From contig NZ_LXKN01000001.1 of assembly GCF_001692325.1 (NCBI RefSeq), positions 1,054,001 to 1,118,000 of the forward strand: a stretch of 64,000 bases of DNA, given 5' to 3'. Numbering within the stretch: position 1 is the first letter of the stretch; each line of letters begins with the position of its first letter. This DNA comes from Rhizobium sp. AC27/96. GTDB lineage: Bacteria; Pseudomonadota; Alphaproteobacteria; Rhizobiales; Rhizobiaceae. This document shows, one piece after another, positions 17,871 to 26,463 of the stretch. The position numbers and the translations under genes were made by a program. The notes beneath the pieces are model-generated. The model saw nothing but the letters and a program-made list of their open reading frames with translations. It was not told the origin of the DNA and searched no databases.

Positions 17871-17960
17871 TCATCTAACAGATGACCACGCCAGTAGGAC
17901 AAACCCCGCCAGCGTGGCTATGGATATGATGAAGCCGAGGAGATAGAGGCGAGAGATCAC
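17871..17960 (-). CDS. Tiny membrane peptide coupled to the holin gene
   Basis: 29 residues from a GTG that overlaps the holin stop (GTGA). Almost entirely one hydrophobic segment (LYLLGFIISIATLAGFVLLAW). May help or antagonise the holin; the short length makes the call uncertain. Confidence 0.35.
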   Translation of the reverse strand: MISRLYLLGFIISIATLAGFVLLAWSSVR

Positions 17961-18301
17961 GAGCCGATGGGCTTCTTCGACCAATAACGGCCCCAGAGTG
18001 TGACGAGTGGCCCCGCCAGGGTCACCCCAAGGGTGACGAGCAATTCCTGCGTGCTGGCGCCGAGATTGATGCCGGCCGCAGAAGTTACAAGGCCCACGAC
18101 GGTGATGATGGAACCCCACGTCACGCGGCTCTGATACCACGGCTCGTTATTGGTCGAGTGGAGGATGGCATTCACGACCGGCGTCAGGGCGTCGATGATA
18201 GCCGGTACGGCGGCAAGTTCGGCCTGAACCTTCGGATTGGCGACAGCCGAAGTCACTACCTCGGCCATCTGGGCTTTGATCTGAAGTTGAGTGTCAACCA
18301 T
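17957..18301 (-). CDS. Holin-like protein
   Basis: 114 residues from the ATG at 18301 (GAAGGAAG upstream; a longer in-frame extension has no ribosome site). Two hydrophobic helices at about 63-80 and 85-105, separated by a short turn, follow an amphipathic N-terminus and SRVTWGS. A class II-type holin would make inner-membrane lesions that release the endolysin. It lies in the lysis block downstream of the endolysin gene. Confidence 0.65.
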   Translation of the reverse strand: MVDTQLQIKAQMAEVVTSAVANPKVQAELAAVPAIIDALTPVVNAILHSTNNEPWYQSRVTWGSIITVVGLVTSAAGINLGASTQELLVTLGVTLAGPLVTLWGRYWSKKPIGS

Positions 18302-18326
18302 TTTCAGGACTTCCTTCTTTGGAGCT

Positions 18327-18641
18327 TCAACTGGCAGCAGCGGCCGGAGCCGCATCGGTATGATTGGCCGAGTACGCCGCGAAGGCGTCGTCAAATGCCT
18401 TGTCGGTGGCGGCATCGAGCGCCTTCAGGGCGGCGAGTTGTGTCGCCGTTGAAGTCGGATTGGCGGAAACCGCGGCGATGATGTTCTCGATCGTCGGTTT
18501 GATCTCACTGTAGAACTGAGTGATGATCGGTTCGAACGACAGGATCGCCGCAACAACCTTGTTCAGCGCCGTCGAGTTCGAGATGTTCGGGATGATCGCC
18601 AGGAAGGCATTCAGCACCGTGAGGAGAATAGAGAGGTTCAT
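18327..18641 (-). CDS. Hypothetical lysis-region protein
   Basis: 104 residues: hydrophobic N-terminus (about 4-20) that could be a membrane anchor or signal, then an Ala/Asn-rich helical body. No family recognised. Lies between the lipoprotein and holin genes with short gaps. Confidence 0.55.
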   Translation of the reverse strand: MNLSILLTVLNAFLAIIPNISNSTALNKVVAAILSFEPIITQFYSEIKPTIENIIAAVSANPTSTATQLAALKALDAATDKAFDDAFAAYSANHTDAAPAAAAS

Positions 18642-18655
18642 GGGGGTCTGGTCTC

Positions 18656-19045
18656 TTAGGACTTGGTGGGGATGTTGTACTGGGCGAGGATCGCCGTCAG
18701 AGCCGAGACCGAAGTGGTGACGGCATCAACGAGCGTCGCGGGCCCGAGCGTCGCATTCGGATTGTCCACGGCGAACTGTTCCGCGGCATCACGAGCGATG
18801 CGGATCGACTTCACGGCAGGAACTATCTTGGTCCTGATCACGCTGTCATTGCAGCCGGCCGGCGATGGGTTCGGTGTGCAGTATCGAATGTAGGCGGTGG
18901 CGGCCGTCTCAGCGGCGTTCACGCTATTGCCTGCCACGATGATGGCTGACACGGGGACTTCGGTGCTGGAGAGCTTCTGCAGGGCCGCACACGAGCCGAG
19001 CGAGATCGTCATGGCGGCTACTGCCACCAAGCTAAAGATGCGCAT
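18656..19045 (-). CDS. Phage lipoprotein, possible outer-membrane spanin-like protein
   Basis: 129 residues with a lipoprotein signal and lipobox LGSC (Cys19), then an Ala-rich, helix-prone mature part with two further cysteines (YCTPNPSPAGC). In a lysis block a small lipoprotein suggests o-spanin function, but it is longer than most and not Pro-rich, so a superinfection-exclusion role is also possible. Confidence 0.6.
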   Translation of the reverse strand: MRIFSLVAVAAMTISLGSCAALQKLSSTEVPVSAIIVAGNSVNAAETAATAYIRYCTPNPSPAGCNDSVIRTKIVPAVKSIRIARDAAEQFAVDNPNATLGPATLVDAVTTSVSALTAILAQYNIPTKS

Positions 19046-19099
19046 GGGAGATGTCCTTGGATTATTGAGGAAGGAGATCCGCGATCCGCGCGGGCGGTA

Positions 19100-19834
19100 T
19101 TAAGCCGCTAGGGCCGCGAGCGTCTTCGGGCCGGCAAAACCATCCGCCTGAAGGCCTTTAGCGCGCTGGAAGGCCAGAACGGCCGATTGGGTGCCGTAGC
19201 CGAAGATGCCATCAGGATTGCCGGGCTTATAGCCAGCGGCGATAAGGCGATGCTGAAGCTGTAGGACGGATGGTCCTCGTTCGCCGCGTTCAAGGATGCC
19301 ATCTGCCATTGCAGGGTCAGGCATCGTCGCCCCCGCCCCGCCGCTGGCATAAATGCCCTGCGAAATCAGTCGAGCCTCATCCTTCCGCCGAGCAACCAAC
19401 CCGGCAAGAACCTTTCCTTTTTGGGTGACTGCGGTCGAAAGCAATCGAGTTCCCGCTAGGTCATATTCTGCGGCCTTGATCGCCGTTGCCCAAGTCCACT
19501 CTAAAGCGCCGGCACCACAATTGAAGACAACCGAGGTCGCGCCATCAAAGGCAGTCTGGGGCGTCATTCGACCAGCCAGGAACTTATCGACGGCAGCGCC
19601 GTATTCTTCATCAGAGATCAGTTGTAGCACTGCATCGGATTCTGCCTTGGTCATCGTCGCGCCAGCACCAAAGGTCTGACCAGGCCGATTTTTAGCCCAC
19701 CATTCGCGGAAGGACGCAGAAGCCCATGTGAAGCCGGTTCCGATGGTCCCGACGCCGCCTGGATCGGCATAATAAGACGCGGAAAAGCCTTCGTGCAGCC
19801 GGATATCGGCCGCTCCGTTAGGAGAGAGACGCAT
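19100..19834 (-). CDS. Endolysin: GH24 lysozyme with peptidoglycan-binding domain
   Basis: 244 residues. The N-terminal T4-type muramidase domain has the catalytic pattern Glu15 (HEGF) - Asp24 (ADPGG) - Thr (TIGTGFT), and the C-terminal 65 residues form a PG_binding_1 repeat (GPSVLQLQHRLIAAGYKPG, DGIFGYGTQSAVLAFQ). No signal peptide is seen, so it should depend on the holin. AAGGAAG precedes the ATG. Divergent from the permease gene. Confidence 0.9.
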   Translation of the reverse strand: MRLSPNGAADIRLHEGFSASYYADPGGVGTIGTGFTWASASFREWWAKNRPGQTFGAGATMTKAESDAVLQLISDEEYGAAVDKFLAGRMTPQTAFDGATSVVFNCGAGALEWTWATAIKAAEYDLAGTRLLSTAVTQKGKVLAGLVARRKDEARLISQGIYASGGAGATMPDPAMADGILERGERGPSVLQLQHRLIAAGYKPGNPDGIFGYGTQSAVLAFQRAKGLQADGFAGPKTLAALAA

Positions 19835-19939
19835 GATTCTTCCTTTTTTCGGATTTACTTAAGTGCTTTCGGCCCATTGCGTGGGGCGAAATTCCCCGTA
19901 AAAACTCTTCTGCACTCAACCGAGGAAAGACAGTTCGTC

Positions 19940-20749
19940 ATGGCTAGGACAACCCCTAACAACAAACGCCATTCGATCATAAGCGCGCTCTCCGAAAGGC
20001 GGAATGTCATGAACGCTGTTATCCTCCGCGATATGCGGACTCGGTTTTTTAATCATGGGCTTGGATTTCTGGTGCAGTCCCTTTGGCCACTGGTGCATAT
20101 GTTTGTGATTTTGGGGATGAGCGCTTCTTTGGGGAGGACCGCACCAGTTGGCGATAGCCCGATACTGTTCTTCGCGACTGGAATTATACCGGCACTGACG
20201 TTCATATACATCTCGCGGTTCATGTGCCTGTCACTCGTTCTCAACAAGCCGATGCTCGCCTTTCCGGTCGTCCGAATAACCGACATTCTCTTTGGCAGAG
20301 CGTTCCTTGAGGTGATCGCCGGCTGTATAACTCTGGCGATGGTCGTAGCGATATTCGTGTGCCTCGGTGTTGACCCTATGCCCGTCGATCTAGAGCAAGC
20401 GGTTTTGGCATACATGGCAACGATTTTGCTGGCTGTCGGCATTGGGACATTGGCAGGCGTCGCATCGCTGTTTCTTCCGGTCTTTGTCACCGTGTACGCT
20501 TTGATGGGGATCCTATTTTATTTGACGTCCGGGGCCTTGTTTGTCGCATCGAACCTGCCGGATTCAATCGCTATCCCATTGTCTTACAATCCTGTGATCC
20601 AGTGCACAGAATGGATGCGTACTGCCTATTTCGAGACCTACAGCAACCGGCTGCTGGATAAGGAATACCTCGTCGGGTTCGGTTTGGGCTCTTTGTGCCT
20701 TGGCCTTCTTATGGAAAAATTCGCCAGAGGAAAATTGCTGGAGAGCTAA
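19940..20749 (+). CDS. ABC-2 type permease, polysaccharide-export (KpsM/Wzm-like)
   Basis: 269 residues from the ATG at 19940 (AGGAAA upstream). About six transmembrane helices follow an N-terminal cytoplasmic motif (VILRDMRTRFFNHGLG) seen in capsule/O-antigen exporter permeases. No ATP-binding partner lies beside it, so it may use a host ATPase or work with another protein. It converges on the VOC gene and is part of the non-structural cargo between endolysin and tail fibre. Confidence 0.8.
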   Translation: MARTTPNNKRHSIISALSERRNVMNAVILRDMRTRFFNHGLGFLVQSLWPLVHMFVILGMSASLGRTAPVGDSPILFFATGIIPALTFIYISRFMCLSLVLNKPMLAFPVVRITDILFGRAFLEVIAGCITLAMVVAIFVCLGVDPMPVDLEQAVLAYMATILLAVGIGTLAGVASLFLPVFVTVYALMGILFYLTSGALFVASNLPDSIAIPLSYNPVIQCTEWMRTAYFETYSNRLLDKEYLVGFGLGSLCLGLLMEKFARGKLLES

Positions 20750-20762
20750 GCCCGTCGCAGGA

Positions 20763-21239
20763 TTAGGTTTCAGAGGATTGATTACCAATGGCCGCGTTAT
20801 CAATAATCTCGATCAAACCAACGCCACTCACCATGTAGAATGATACAGGCTTGCCCCCGAATAAAACTGCAGGCTTAGGGGGCACGACGCAAGCGACGCG
20901 CGCTGAGCCGCCATTTTTGAAAGCCGATAGACTTTCCTCAAGATCATCAGTCTCGTAGCAGAGGTGGTAAATCAAGCCATCCTTGTGCGATGCGAGGAGC
21001 CGACCTATTGGGCCAGATCCGCTATCTGCAGGGTAAATAAGCTCCACGTCAGGCATGTTGATGTGGGTGCCCATCGCCAACATCACGTTTTGGAGAGGGT
21101 CAAACACAGCCTCTCCCAATTGATAATTGAGAGCCGTTAGGAAGCGTACCGCCTGGTCTGGTTGCCTGACCGCGAGGCCGAAATGATGAAATCGGAGGCC
21201 ACACGAATCTGGCAAGCCTCGTAACGAGATACCGCCCAT
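20763..21239 (-). CDS. VOC-family protein (methylmalonyl-CoA epimerase/glyoxalase-like)
   Basis: 158 residues with two betaalphabetabetabeta modules. Candidate metal ligands match the epimerase pattern: His in RFHHFGLAV (about 18), Glu in VELIYP, His in LIYHLCYETDDL and Glu in LIEIID near the end. Its substrate may be an acyl thioester on the nearby acyl carrier protein. Start overlaps the stop of the WcbI-like gene by one base, so they are translated together. Confidence 0.75.
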   Translation of the reverse strand: MGGISLRGLPDSCGLRFHHFGLAVRQPDQAVRFLTALNYQLGEAVFDPLQNVMLAMGTHINMPDVELIYPADSGSGPIGRLLASHKDGLIYHLCYETDDLEESLSAFKNGGSARVACVVPPKPAVLFGGKPVSFYMVSGVGLIEIIDNAAIGNQSSET

Positions 21240-22501
21240 CAGACCATCACGCTTTCCATAGCAACCGGATCAAACGAGAATCCACCAATGTCATCATAGA
21301 AGCGTTTGATTGTGTTGAATTCAGATTTCTTCCGGCCCCTTACATAGTCGAGTGCGACGGCCGAGGCTTCTTCCGGCCTGCCTGTGCGAACAAGTAGATG
21401 AAGCATAGGAACGATAGCATTTGCCAGATCTGGCGCGAGTTTTACCCAGCGCTCAATATATGGGGCGGCGTCGGCGTATCTCCTCAGATGAAGATTGATC
21501 CAGCCAAGGACCAACTGGGAGTTACGCTGCTCACCATAGAAACCCTTGGCCATCAGCATCAATTCATCAATGCCGTCACCCTGCTTGAATTTCATCAGGT
21601 ATTCATAACGCAGCAGCCAAGAATGGTAGAAACCAGGGGATAGCTCTAAAAACCGGCCAGTGGCAAAATTCGCAGTAGGCTCATCGTTCAGCGCAATCGA
21701 TGCGCGGATCAACGCCAAAATAGCTTGGCTGTCATAGCCAAATTGCGCGATAATCTCATCCGATTGACGGAGTATCTTACCCCACTCCTGAGCGGATGCT
21801 AAAGCCAGAAACCCACAGTACTCGTCGTAGCCATCCCAATTGGCGCCAAGCTCCGTATAAACCTCCCGGCTGAGCGGGTGCTGCGAAGGGAAATTTATTC
21901 CTTCGCTCTTCGCTATGTCCTCTTCAACTCTTTTCCACTCAGCCTCTTCAAGACCCTCGATCTGTGATGCGATGAGCCGAAACTTGAGTGCATTCACAAA
22001 GCCGCTTGGATGCGTCACAGCGTGGAAGATGTTACGGCGAGGCGCTTCCCTTGCAATGATAGTCGCGAAGTCGATGGACGATCCAGCGTTAGCCTGGCAC
22101 GCGCGAATCACCTCCATGTCTAAATCGAACAGCCGAGATACCTTCATGCCTCTGCCGTATTCCTGCTGGAAGACTTGCGGGGCCATCGCGTAGAATTGAA
22201 CATGCGGGAACTTCAGAACATGATCAACATGCTCAGTGTAAGCGAAATTACCAGCTCCCGATCTCTGTGATGTCTGAGAGACCTGATATGTTTTTCGGCC
22301 GCTCTGTCGAGCTGCTTTCACTTTGGCTACAGCTTCCTGGGGGGAAAGGAATTTGCAACCAACTCCTCGATACGCAGGAATATATCCGAAATCATTTCCG
22401 ACGTAGATTGCGTCCGCAAGGCCACTTCCATCAAACATCGATGCGAGATGCTGCGATAGACAGTTCCCATCAAATACAAGCAAGCTCTTCATGAATTTCA
22501 C
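21239..22501 (-). CDS. WcbI-like polysaccharide biosynthesis protein with TPR-like C-terminus
   Basis: 420 residues. The N-terminus (LLVFDGNCLSQHLASMF) has the GNC-type nucleotide/CoA-binding start of WcbI-like capsule proteins; further segments (VDHVLKFPHVQFYAMAP, THPSGFVNALKFRLIASQI) fit that fold. The C-terminal half (about 230-400) is made of helical repeats resembling TPRs. WcbI is required for capsule in Burkholderia and binds CoA; by analogy this may transfer an acyl group to a glycan. The family call is by eye and moderate. ATG overlaps the carrier protein stop. Confidence 0.55.
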   Translation of the reverse strand: MKFMKSLLVFDGNCLSQHLASMFDGSGLADAIYVGNDFGYIPAYRGVGCKFLSPQEAVAKVKAARQSGRKTYQVSQTSQRSGAGNFAYTEHVDHVLKFPHVQFYAMAPQVFQQEYGRGMKVSRLFDLDMEVIRACQANAGSSIDFATIIAREAPRRNIFHAVTHPSGFVNALKFRLIASQIEGLEEAEWKRVEEDIAKSEGINFPSQHPLSREVYTELGANWDGYDEYCGFLALASAQEWGKILRQSDEIIAQFGYDSQAILALIRASIALNDEPTANFATGRFLELSPGFYHSWLLRYEYLMKFKQGDGIDELMLMAKGFYGEQRNSQLVLGWINLHLRRYADAAPYIERWVKLAPDLANAIVPMLHLLVRTGRPEEASAVALDYVRGRKKSEFNTIKRFYDDIGGFSFDPVAMESVMV

Positions 22502-22725
22502 TTATTTTCGAACAAATCGAGCAACTCTCCGATGTCTTTTGCAGTCATCGTGGCACCCACATTCACCTCTTGGCCGCTGATTTCCTCAATCAGAAGCATG
22601 AGCTGAACGTGAGCGATCGAATCCCATCCAGGGATTTCCGCTGCAGACGTCTCACGTGTTACCGGCCCCAGATAATCGGGGAACTGAACGCGCACTGCTT
22701 CCTCGACCTGGTTCAGATCAATCAT
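22498..22725 (-). CDS. Acyl carrier protein
   Basis: 75 residues, acidic, four-helix pattern. The phosphopantetheine attachment serine is Ser36 in GWDSIAHV. It lies 15 bases downstream of the FkbH gene and overlaps the next gene by ATGA. A dedicated carrier for the FkbH product is the natural reading, not a fatty-acid synthesis ACP. Confidence 0.88.
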   Translation of the reverse strand: MIDLNQVEEAVRVQFPDYLGPVTRETSAAEIPGWDSIAHVQLMLLIEEISGQEVNVGATMTAKDIGELLDLFENK

Positions 22726-22740
22726 TTGGATTCCTCACAT

Positions 22741-24459
22741 TTATGGCGTGTATGCATTGTTCTTGGTTTCGATTGAGGAATAGATCTGCGGCATCGCGGC
22801 CAGGAGCTCGCTGCAGTCTACGAACTCCCCATCAATCAGCGGCAAATCAAGGCTCAAAATAAAGTCTCGTGATGGCTTGTTTTTTCCGGTTTCGCGGAAG
22901 TTGACGCGAACATTTTGCGCGCCAAACATGTCAATAGCCGACTTGAGCATGGCGTGCTCAACGCGCCGACTGAATGCACGGCAGCTCAAAACCCAACCAT
23001 CAATCATGCAAGACCGCCTTTCAATGCGACCAAACATCACGCCGATCTTGCCAAGCGGCCCAAACTTATCGGTGTACTCAGCTATCAAAGTGAACGCGCC
23101 GTCGTCAGCCTGGCGCCGTTTCCAGTCTGCGACATCAAACCTATCGCCATTAATATTGAACTGGTTGGTCTTATTGACCAATTCGAGTGCGCGCTTGTCG
23201 TCACCGTTCGCATCAAGGATTATCGAGATTTTGGAGCCTAATCCTTTTAGGAAATCCTCTGGTGAGGTCGTCCGCTCTTCCTCGGCCATCGTGCCGGCAC
23301 TTCGGATTGATTCCAGGCGCAGCAGATCTTCGGCCGAAACACTCTCCTTATGCGTCAGATTTCGGATATCCCGGAGCATGGCATAGGCGTCAGCCGTGTT
23401 CCGCGGGAACAAGAAAGTCTTGATGTTCGGGAAGCGAGCGCGCACTTCCTCGAGCTCCATCGGGTTGTCGTCAATATAAGCCACCGAATCAGGCAGAATA
23501 TTCCAGACTTCAAGGATCCTGGCCACCGAAGACGACTTTGCTTGCCAATGCGCCTCAATCGGATAGACGAACTTTTGATCAAGTAGCATATCGCTTCTTG
23601 CCAAGCCTTTTGAGACGACATCAATCTCGTTCTTGCTCGCAACGCCGATCAAAACGCCTTGCTCGCCGAGTGAGTTGAGGAGTTGCTGATATAGAGCATG
23701 GATCTGGCTATTGCCGTCCAGAAACCAATGAACGCCCTCGGGGCCGACCTCGCCAACAAGACCACGCCAAAGCGTGTCGTCCAGATCGGTGATGACGCCT
23801 TTTAGCGGCTGCTGTGGGAATGCGGCCTCAATGAGAGATTCCGCTACATTCGAGGCATGCTCGACGCCGTATGGAAAATCGGCCGCAAACTCCATACCAA
23901 CGTCTCGCCGAGCGGTCTCGGGGGCCGTTCTGTCCGGATTACATATGACTACATTCGGCAAAAGAGAAATTTTGGAGAGAAAGCTTGTAAGTTTGTCGTG
24001 CAATGAAATTTCCAACGGCGACAGTTGCGAGTTGCCGGTAGAAAAGACCGGAGGCAATGAGAGCGTCGGCGGCATTACAGCGATGCGCGGGCTTTTGATC
24101 GTCTTTATTTGCTGGTAGAGGCGATCAAGTCGGCTCGCGGCAGTCGGCACCGTATCCTCTATTGCGGCCCGCTTCCAACCGCTCTGTCGACGCAATCCTA
24201 ACCGGGGATCAAGGTCAGCATACTCGATCACCACCAGCGCCACGTCGGCATCTGAGTCCGCAACGCATGCCTCGATCAGGTCGCCATATTGCCCGACTTG
24301 AATGTCCCATTTGTGATCTGGGAACCTTTGAGAGGCGTACGCAAGTACAAATGTCGAAAGGTGAAGTGGGCTGAAACCGCAGGCCATATGAAGAACCTTG
24401 GACGGGCCGGCTCTTGCTTCCGAATTTCTCGCAAGCACCACTGCATCCCGTAACTTCAT
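22741..24459 (-). CDS. FkbH-like HAD-IIIC protein (glyceryl-ACP loading type)
   Basis: 572 residues. HAD motif I DLDDTLW at 225-231, VASKNE at about 273-278, IDDNP at 329-333, and the FkbH hallmark NKTNQFN at 429-435, followed by a GNAT-like C-terminal domain (WVLSCRAFSRRVEHAML). Characterised FkbH-type enzymes move a three-carbon glyceryl unit from 1,3-bisphosphoglycerate to an acyl carrier protein; the adjacent ACP gene supports that reaction here. The N-terminal ~200 residues form the usual SGNH-like extra domain. GAGG precedes the ATG. Confidence 0.9.
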   Translation of the reverse strand: MKLRDAVVLARNSEARAGPSKVLHMACGFSPLHLSTFVLAYASQRFPDHKWDIQVGQYGDLIEACVADSDADVALVVIEYADLDPRLGLRRQSGWKRAAIEDTVPTAASRLDRLYQQIKTIKSPRIAVMPPTLSLPPVFSTGNSQLSPLEISLHDKLTSFLSKISLLPNVVICNPDRTAPETARRDVGMEFAADFPYGVEHASNVAESLIEAAFPQQPLKGVITDLDDTLWRGLVGEVGPEGVHWFLDGNSQIHALYQQLLNSLGEQGVLIGVASKNEIDVVSKGLARSDMLLDQKFVYPIEAHWQAKSSSVARILEVWNILPDSVAYIDDNPMELEEVRARFPNIKTFLFPRNTADAYAMLRDIRNLTHKESVSAEDLLRLESIRSAGTMAEEERTTSPEDFLKGLGSKISIILDANGDDKRALELVNKTNQFNINGDRFDVADWKRRQADDGAFTLIAEYTDKFGPLGKIGVMFGRIERRSCMIDGWVLSCRAFSRRVEHAMLKSAIDMFGAQNVRVNFRETGKNKPSRDFILSLDLPLIDGEFVDCSELLAAMPQIYSSIETKNNAYTP

Positions 24460-24651
24460 GAGTCCTCACATAAATATGCGTAACAACTAATAATTAAAAA
24501 TATTCAACTCACAATTGACGTGCGCGCAAAATCAGTCCCGCAATTGGCCAAAGATGTCAAGTCCGACCTAGGTAAGCTCAACTAAATCGATTCCCTATAA
24601 TAGGTTCGGAGCAAGGTGCCCTGCATGCCAAAACAGAGAACATCGGACCGA
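24460..24651 (-). promoter_or_regulatory. AT-rich intergenic region with probable cargo-operon promoter
   Basis: The first 75 bases upstream of the FkbH gene are strikingly AT-rich compared with the phage, consistent with an independent promoter for the four-gene minus-strand cargo operon. I do not see a terminator for the tail-fibre gene here, and exact promoter boxes cannot be fixed by eye. Confidence 0.4.
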
Positions 24652-26118
24652 TTAGAAACTCGTCAACGCGGTGCGCTTCCACGTATTTGCAGCAACACAG
24701 ACGTATACGAAACTAGCATCCGCCTGAATGGTGCCTTGCGTACAAGTTGCGGTCGATGATGCCGGCGTTGCCAATGGCTGGACAATCGATGCCTGTGCTA
24801 GTATTCCCCCCGCGTCCGATATCTGAACTTTAGGGGCGCCTGCTACTCGGTAATTCAAGAATCCTGACGTAAAATCGAGCGTCCTGTCATTGGTGCCGGT
24901 GAACGATATACGCTGCCCCTGAGCCATTAGGATAGCAGCCCCGCCAAATGAAAACGTCGCATTCGTCGTGTCGATAGCGGCGTCGAAATCAGTTGGCGAC
25001 GACGCCGCGCCAAATACCAATCCTCGCGATACGCGGGCATGACCGACATCAGCTACTTGGCCTACGACACGAATACCAGTCCCGAGCGTCATATTGGCGC
25101 CACTGTACACACCTCCTGCTGACGGGCGGGATGCAACGACATCCAATCCGACGCGCGCCTTATTAGCGTCGGTTCCATTGCCGGAAACTATTTGTTCTAT
25201 GCCAATGCGCGGTGCGGATGGATCGGCCACGCCGGTAAAGTCCACCGTTTCATTAGCGAGTGACCAAATGGAACCGTCACTATTGCCTTGAGCGACAAAC
25301 CGTCCCGCCGTGTTTTGCGCGCCAGTAGAAAACGTCGCGTAGTTTTTGAGAATGGAAAGGAAACCATCCTCATAATTTGCATTGCCCGCCGATGTCAGAT
25401 TTATCGCGCGCAACGCGGCATTTTCAAATCCAGCGGTTCCACCGGTATATGTGCTGATGCGTTGAAATGAAAAAGATGCGGCTTGATTGGGAGTGTTAGT
25501 TGTTTCCTGGGCGATGAGGTTGTTGCAATATGTCGGCGTGGCGCTGCTTGCCGTTGTATTGCACAAAAGGGAAAAGGGAGGCGCATTTCCTAGACGAGCC
25601 AAATTGAGCGTGCCGGAGTTGATCTGGCTGGCGTCGATGCTCTTGTTCGTCACCACCGCAGGCGTGGCCGCACCGAGAAGCGTATCGGTCGCAGCGGGAA
25701 GCGTAAGTGTTCCAGAGGCAGTTGCGGAAGGCTGAAGTATTGTCGTTCCCGACGTAGACCCGTTGAAAGACGCCCCATTGGTGATGACAGGTGCCGGGAG
25801 TGTCTTATTCGGAATCGTCTGGATATCTGTGGTGCCGACGATCGCCCCGGATGGCAGCGGCTTCCCACCATCAGTGATCAAATTTCCACTCGCGCCCCAA
25901 GCGGCAACATTCCCCGTCGCTGGAGACGTGCTGCCGGGCTTGAGGAAATCTGTTACCGGTTCGCGGCCAACAAGGCCTCCGCCGTCATGCCCAAGGACAT
26001 GCGTAAGCGTCCGGATTGGCAACTGCTCGATGGCGCCGCTGGTCGTCTGGGCATATGTGCTGGATGCGATCGCACACACGGCGGCAATGCCAAGCAAAAG
26101 CTTGTTCAGCTTCATCAT
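24652..26118 (-). CDS. Tail-fibre-like protein with a secretion signal
   Basis: 488 residues, Ala/Gly/Ser/Thr-rich with beta-repeat character, ending in a conserved tail-spike-type C-terminus (TCTQGTIQADASFVYVCV then TWKRTALTSF). Unusually it begins with a clear Sec signal (KLLLGIAAVCAIASSTYAQT). Virion fibres are not normally exported, so it may be displayed by the lysogen or attached by another route. It is the last gene of the fibre block, before the cargo. Confidence 0.65.
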   Translation of the reverse strand: MMKLNKLLLGIAAVCAIASSTYAQTTSGAIEQLPIRTLTHVLGHDGGGLVGREPVTDFLKPGSTSPATGNVAAWGASGNLITDGGKPLPSGAIVGTTDIQTIPNKTLPAPVITNGASFNGSTSGTTILQPSATASGTLTLPAATDTLLGAATPAVVTNKSIDASQINSGTLNLARLGNAPPFSLLCNTTASSATPTYCNNLIAQETTNTPNQAASFSFQRISTYTGGTAGFENAALRAINLTSAGNANYEDGFLSILKNYATFSTGAQNTAGRFVAQGNSDGSIWSLANETVDFTGVADPSAPRIGIEQIVSGNGTDANKARVGLDVVASRPSAGGVYSGANMTLGTGIRVVGQVADVGHARVSRGLVFGAASSPTDFDAAIDTTNATFSFGGAAILMAQGQRISFTGTNDRTLDFTSGFLNYRVAGAPKVQISDAGGILAQASIVQPLATPASSTATCTQGTIQADASFVYVCVAANTWKRTALTSF

Positions 26119-26148
26119 TTTTTCCTATTTTCAGAGATCAGCCTAAGT

Positions 26149-26451
26149 TCAGAGCTTTGACGCTTCCTCAGCCGCCTTCGATTGGTCGACGCCCATCTTG
26201 GCTAGGACCCACAGGCGAAATTGGCGGTCAGATATCGATGATATGTCGGGAGAGACTGTGGGCTCAGGTGCTTTAAGAGCTGCAGCAAGATCAGCAGCCG
26301 AGGGCTCTTTGACTGAAAGACTCTTGTCCCATTTCGTGATCGAGAAATTTCCATCAATGTCGCGTTCAATCACGACAAGCGGATTTACGATGGAAAAAAG
26401 TTCATCCTGCGTTTTGCCCGTGATTTGGGCGATATAGCTCGAGAGCTGCAT
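26149..26451 (-). CDS. Hypothetical protein, possible tail fibre assembly factor
   Basis: 100 residues, soluble, helical, between the two fibre genes (spacings 12 and 30 bases). The ends fit a small fibre-associated or chaperone protein, but I recognise no domain. Confidence 0.5.
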   Translation of the reverse strand: MQLSSYIAQITGKTQDELFSIVNPLVVIERDIDGNFSITKWDKSLSVKEPSAADLAAALKAPEPTVSPDISSISDRQFRLWVLAKMGVDQSKAAEEASKL

Positions 26452-26463
26452 GGTAGGTCTGCC

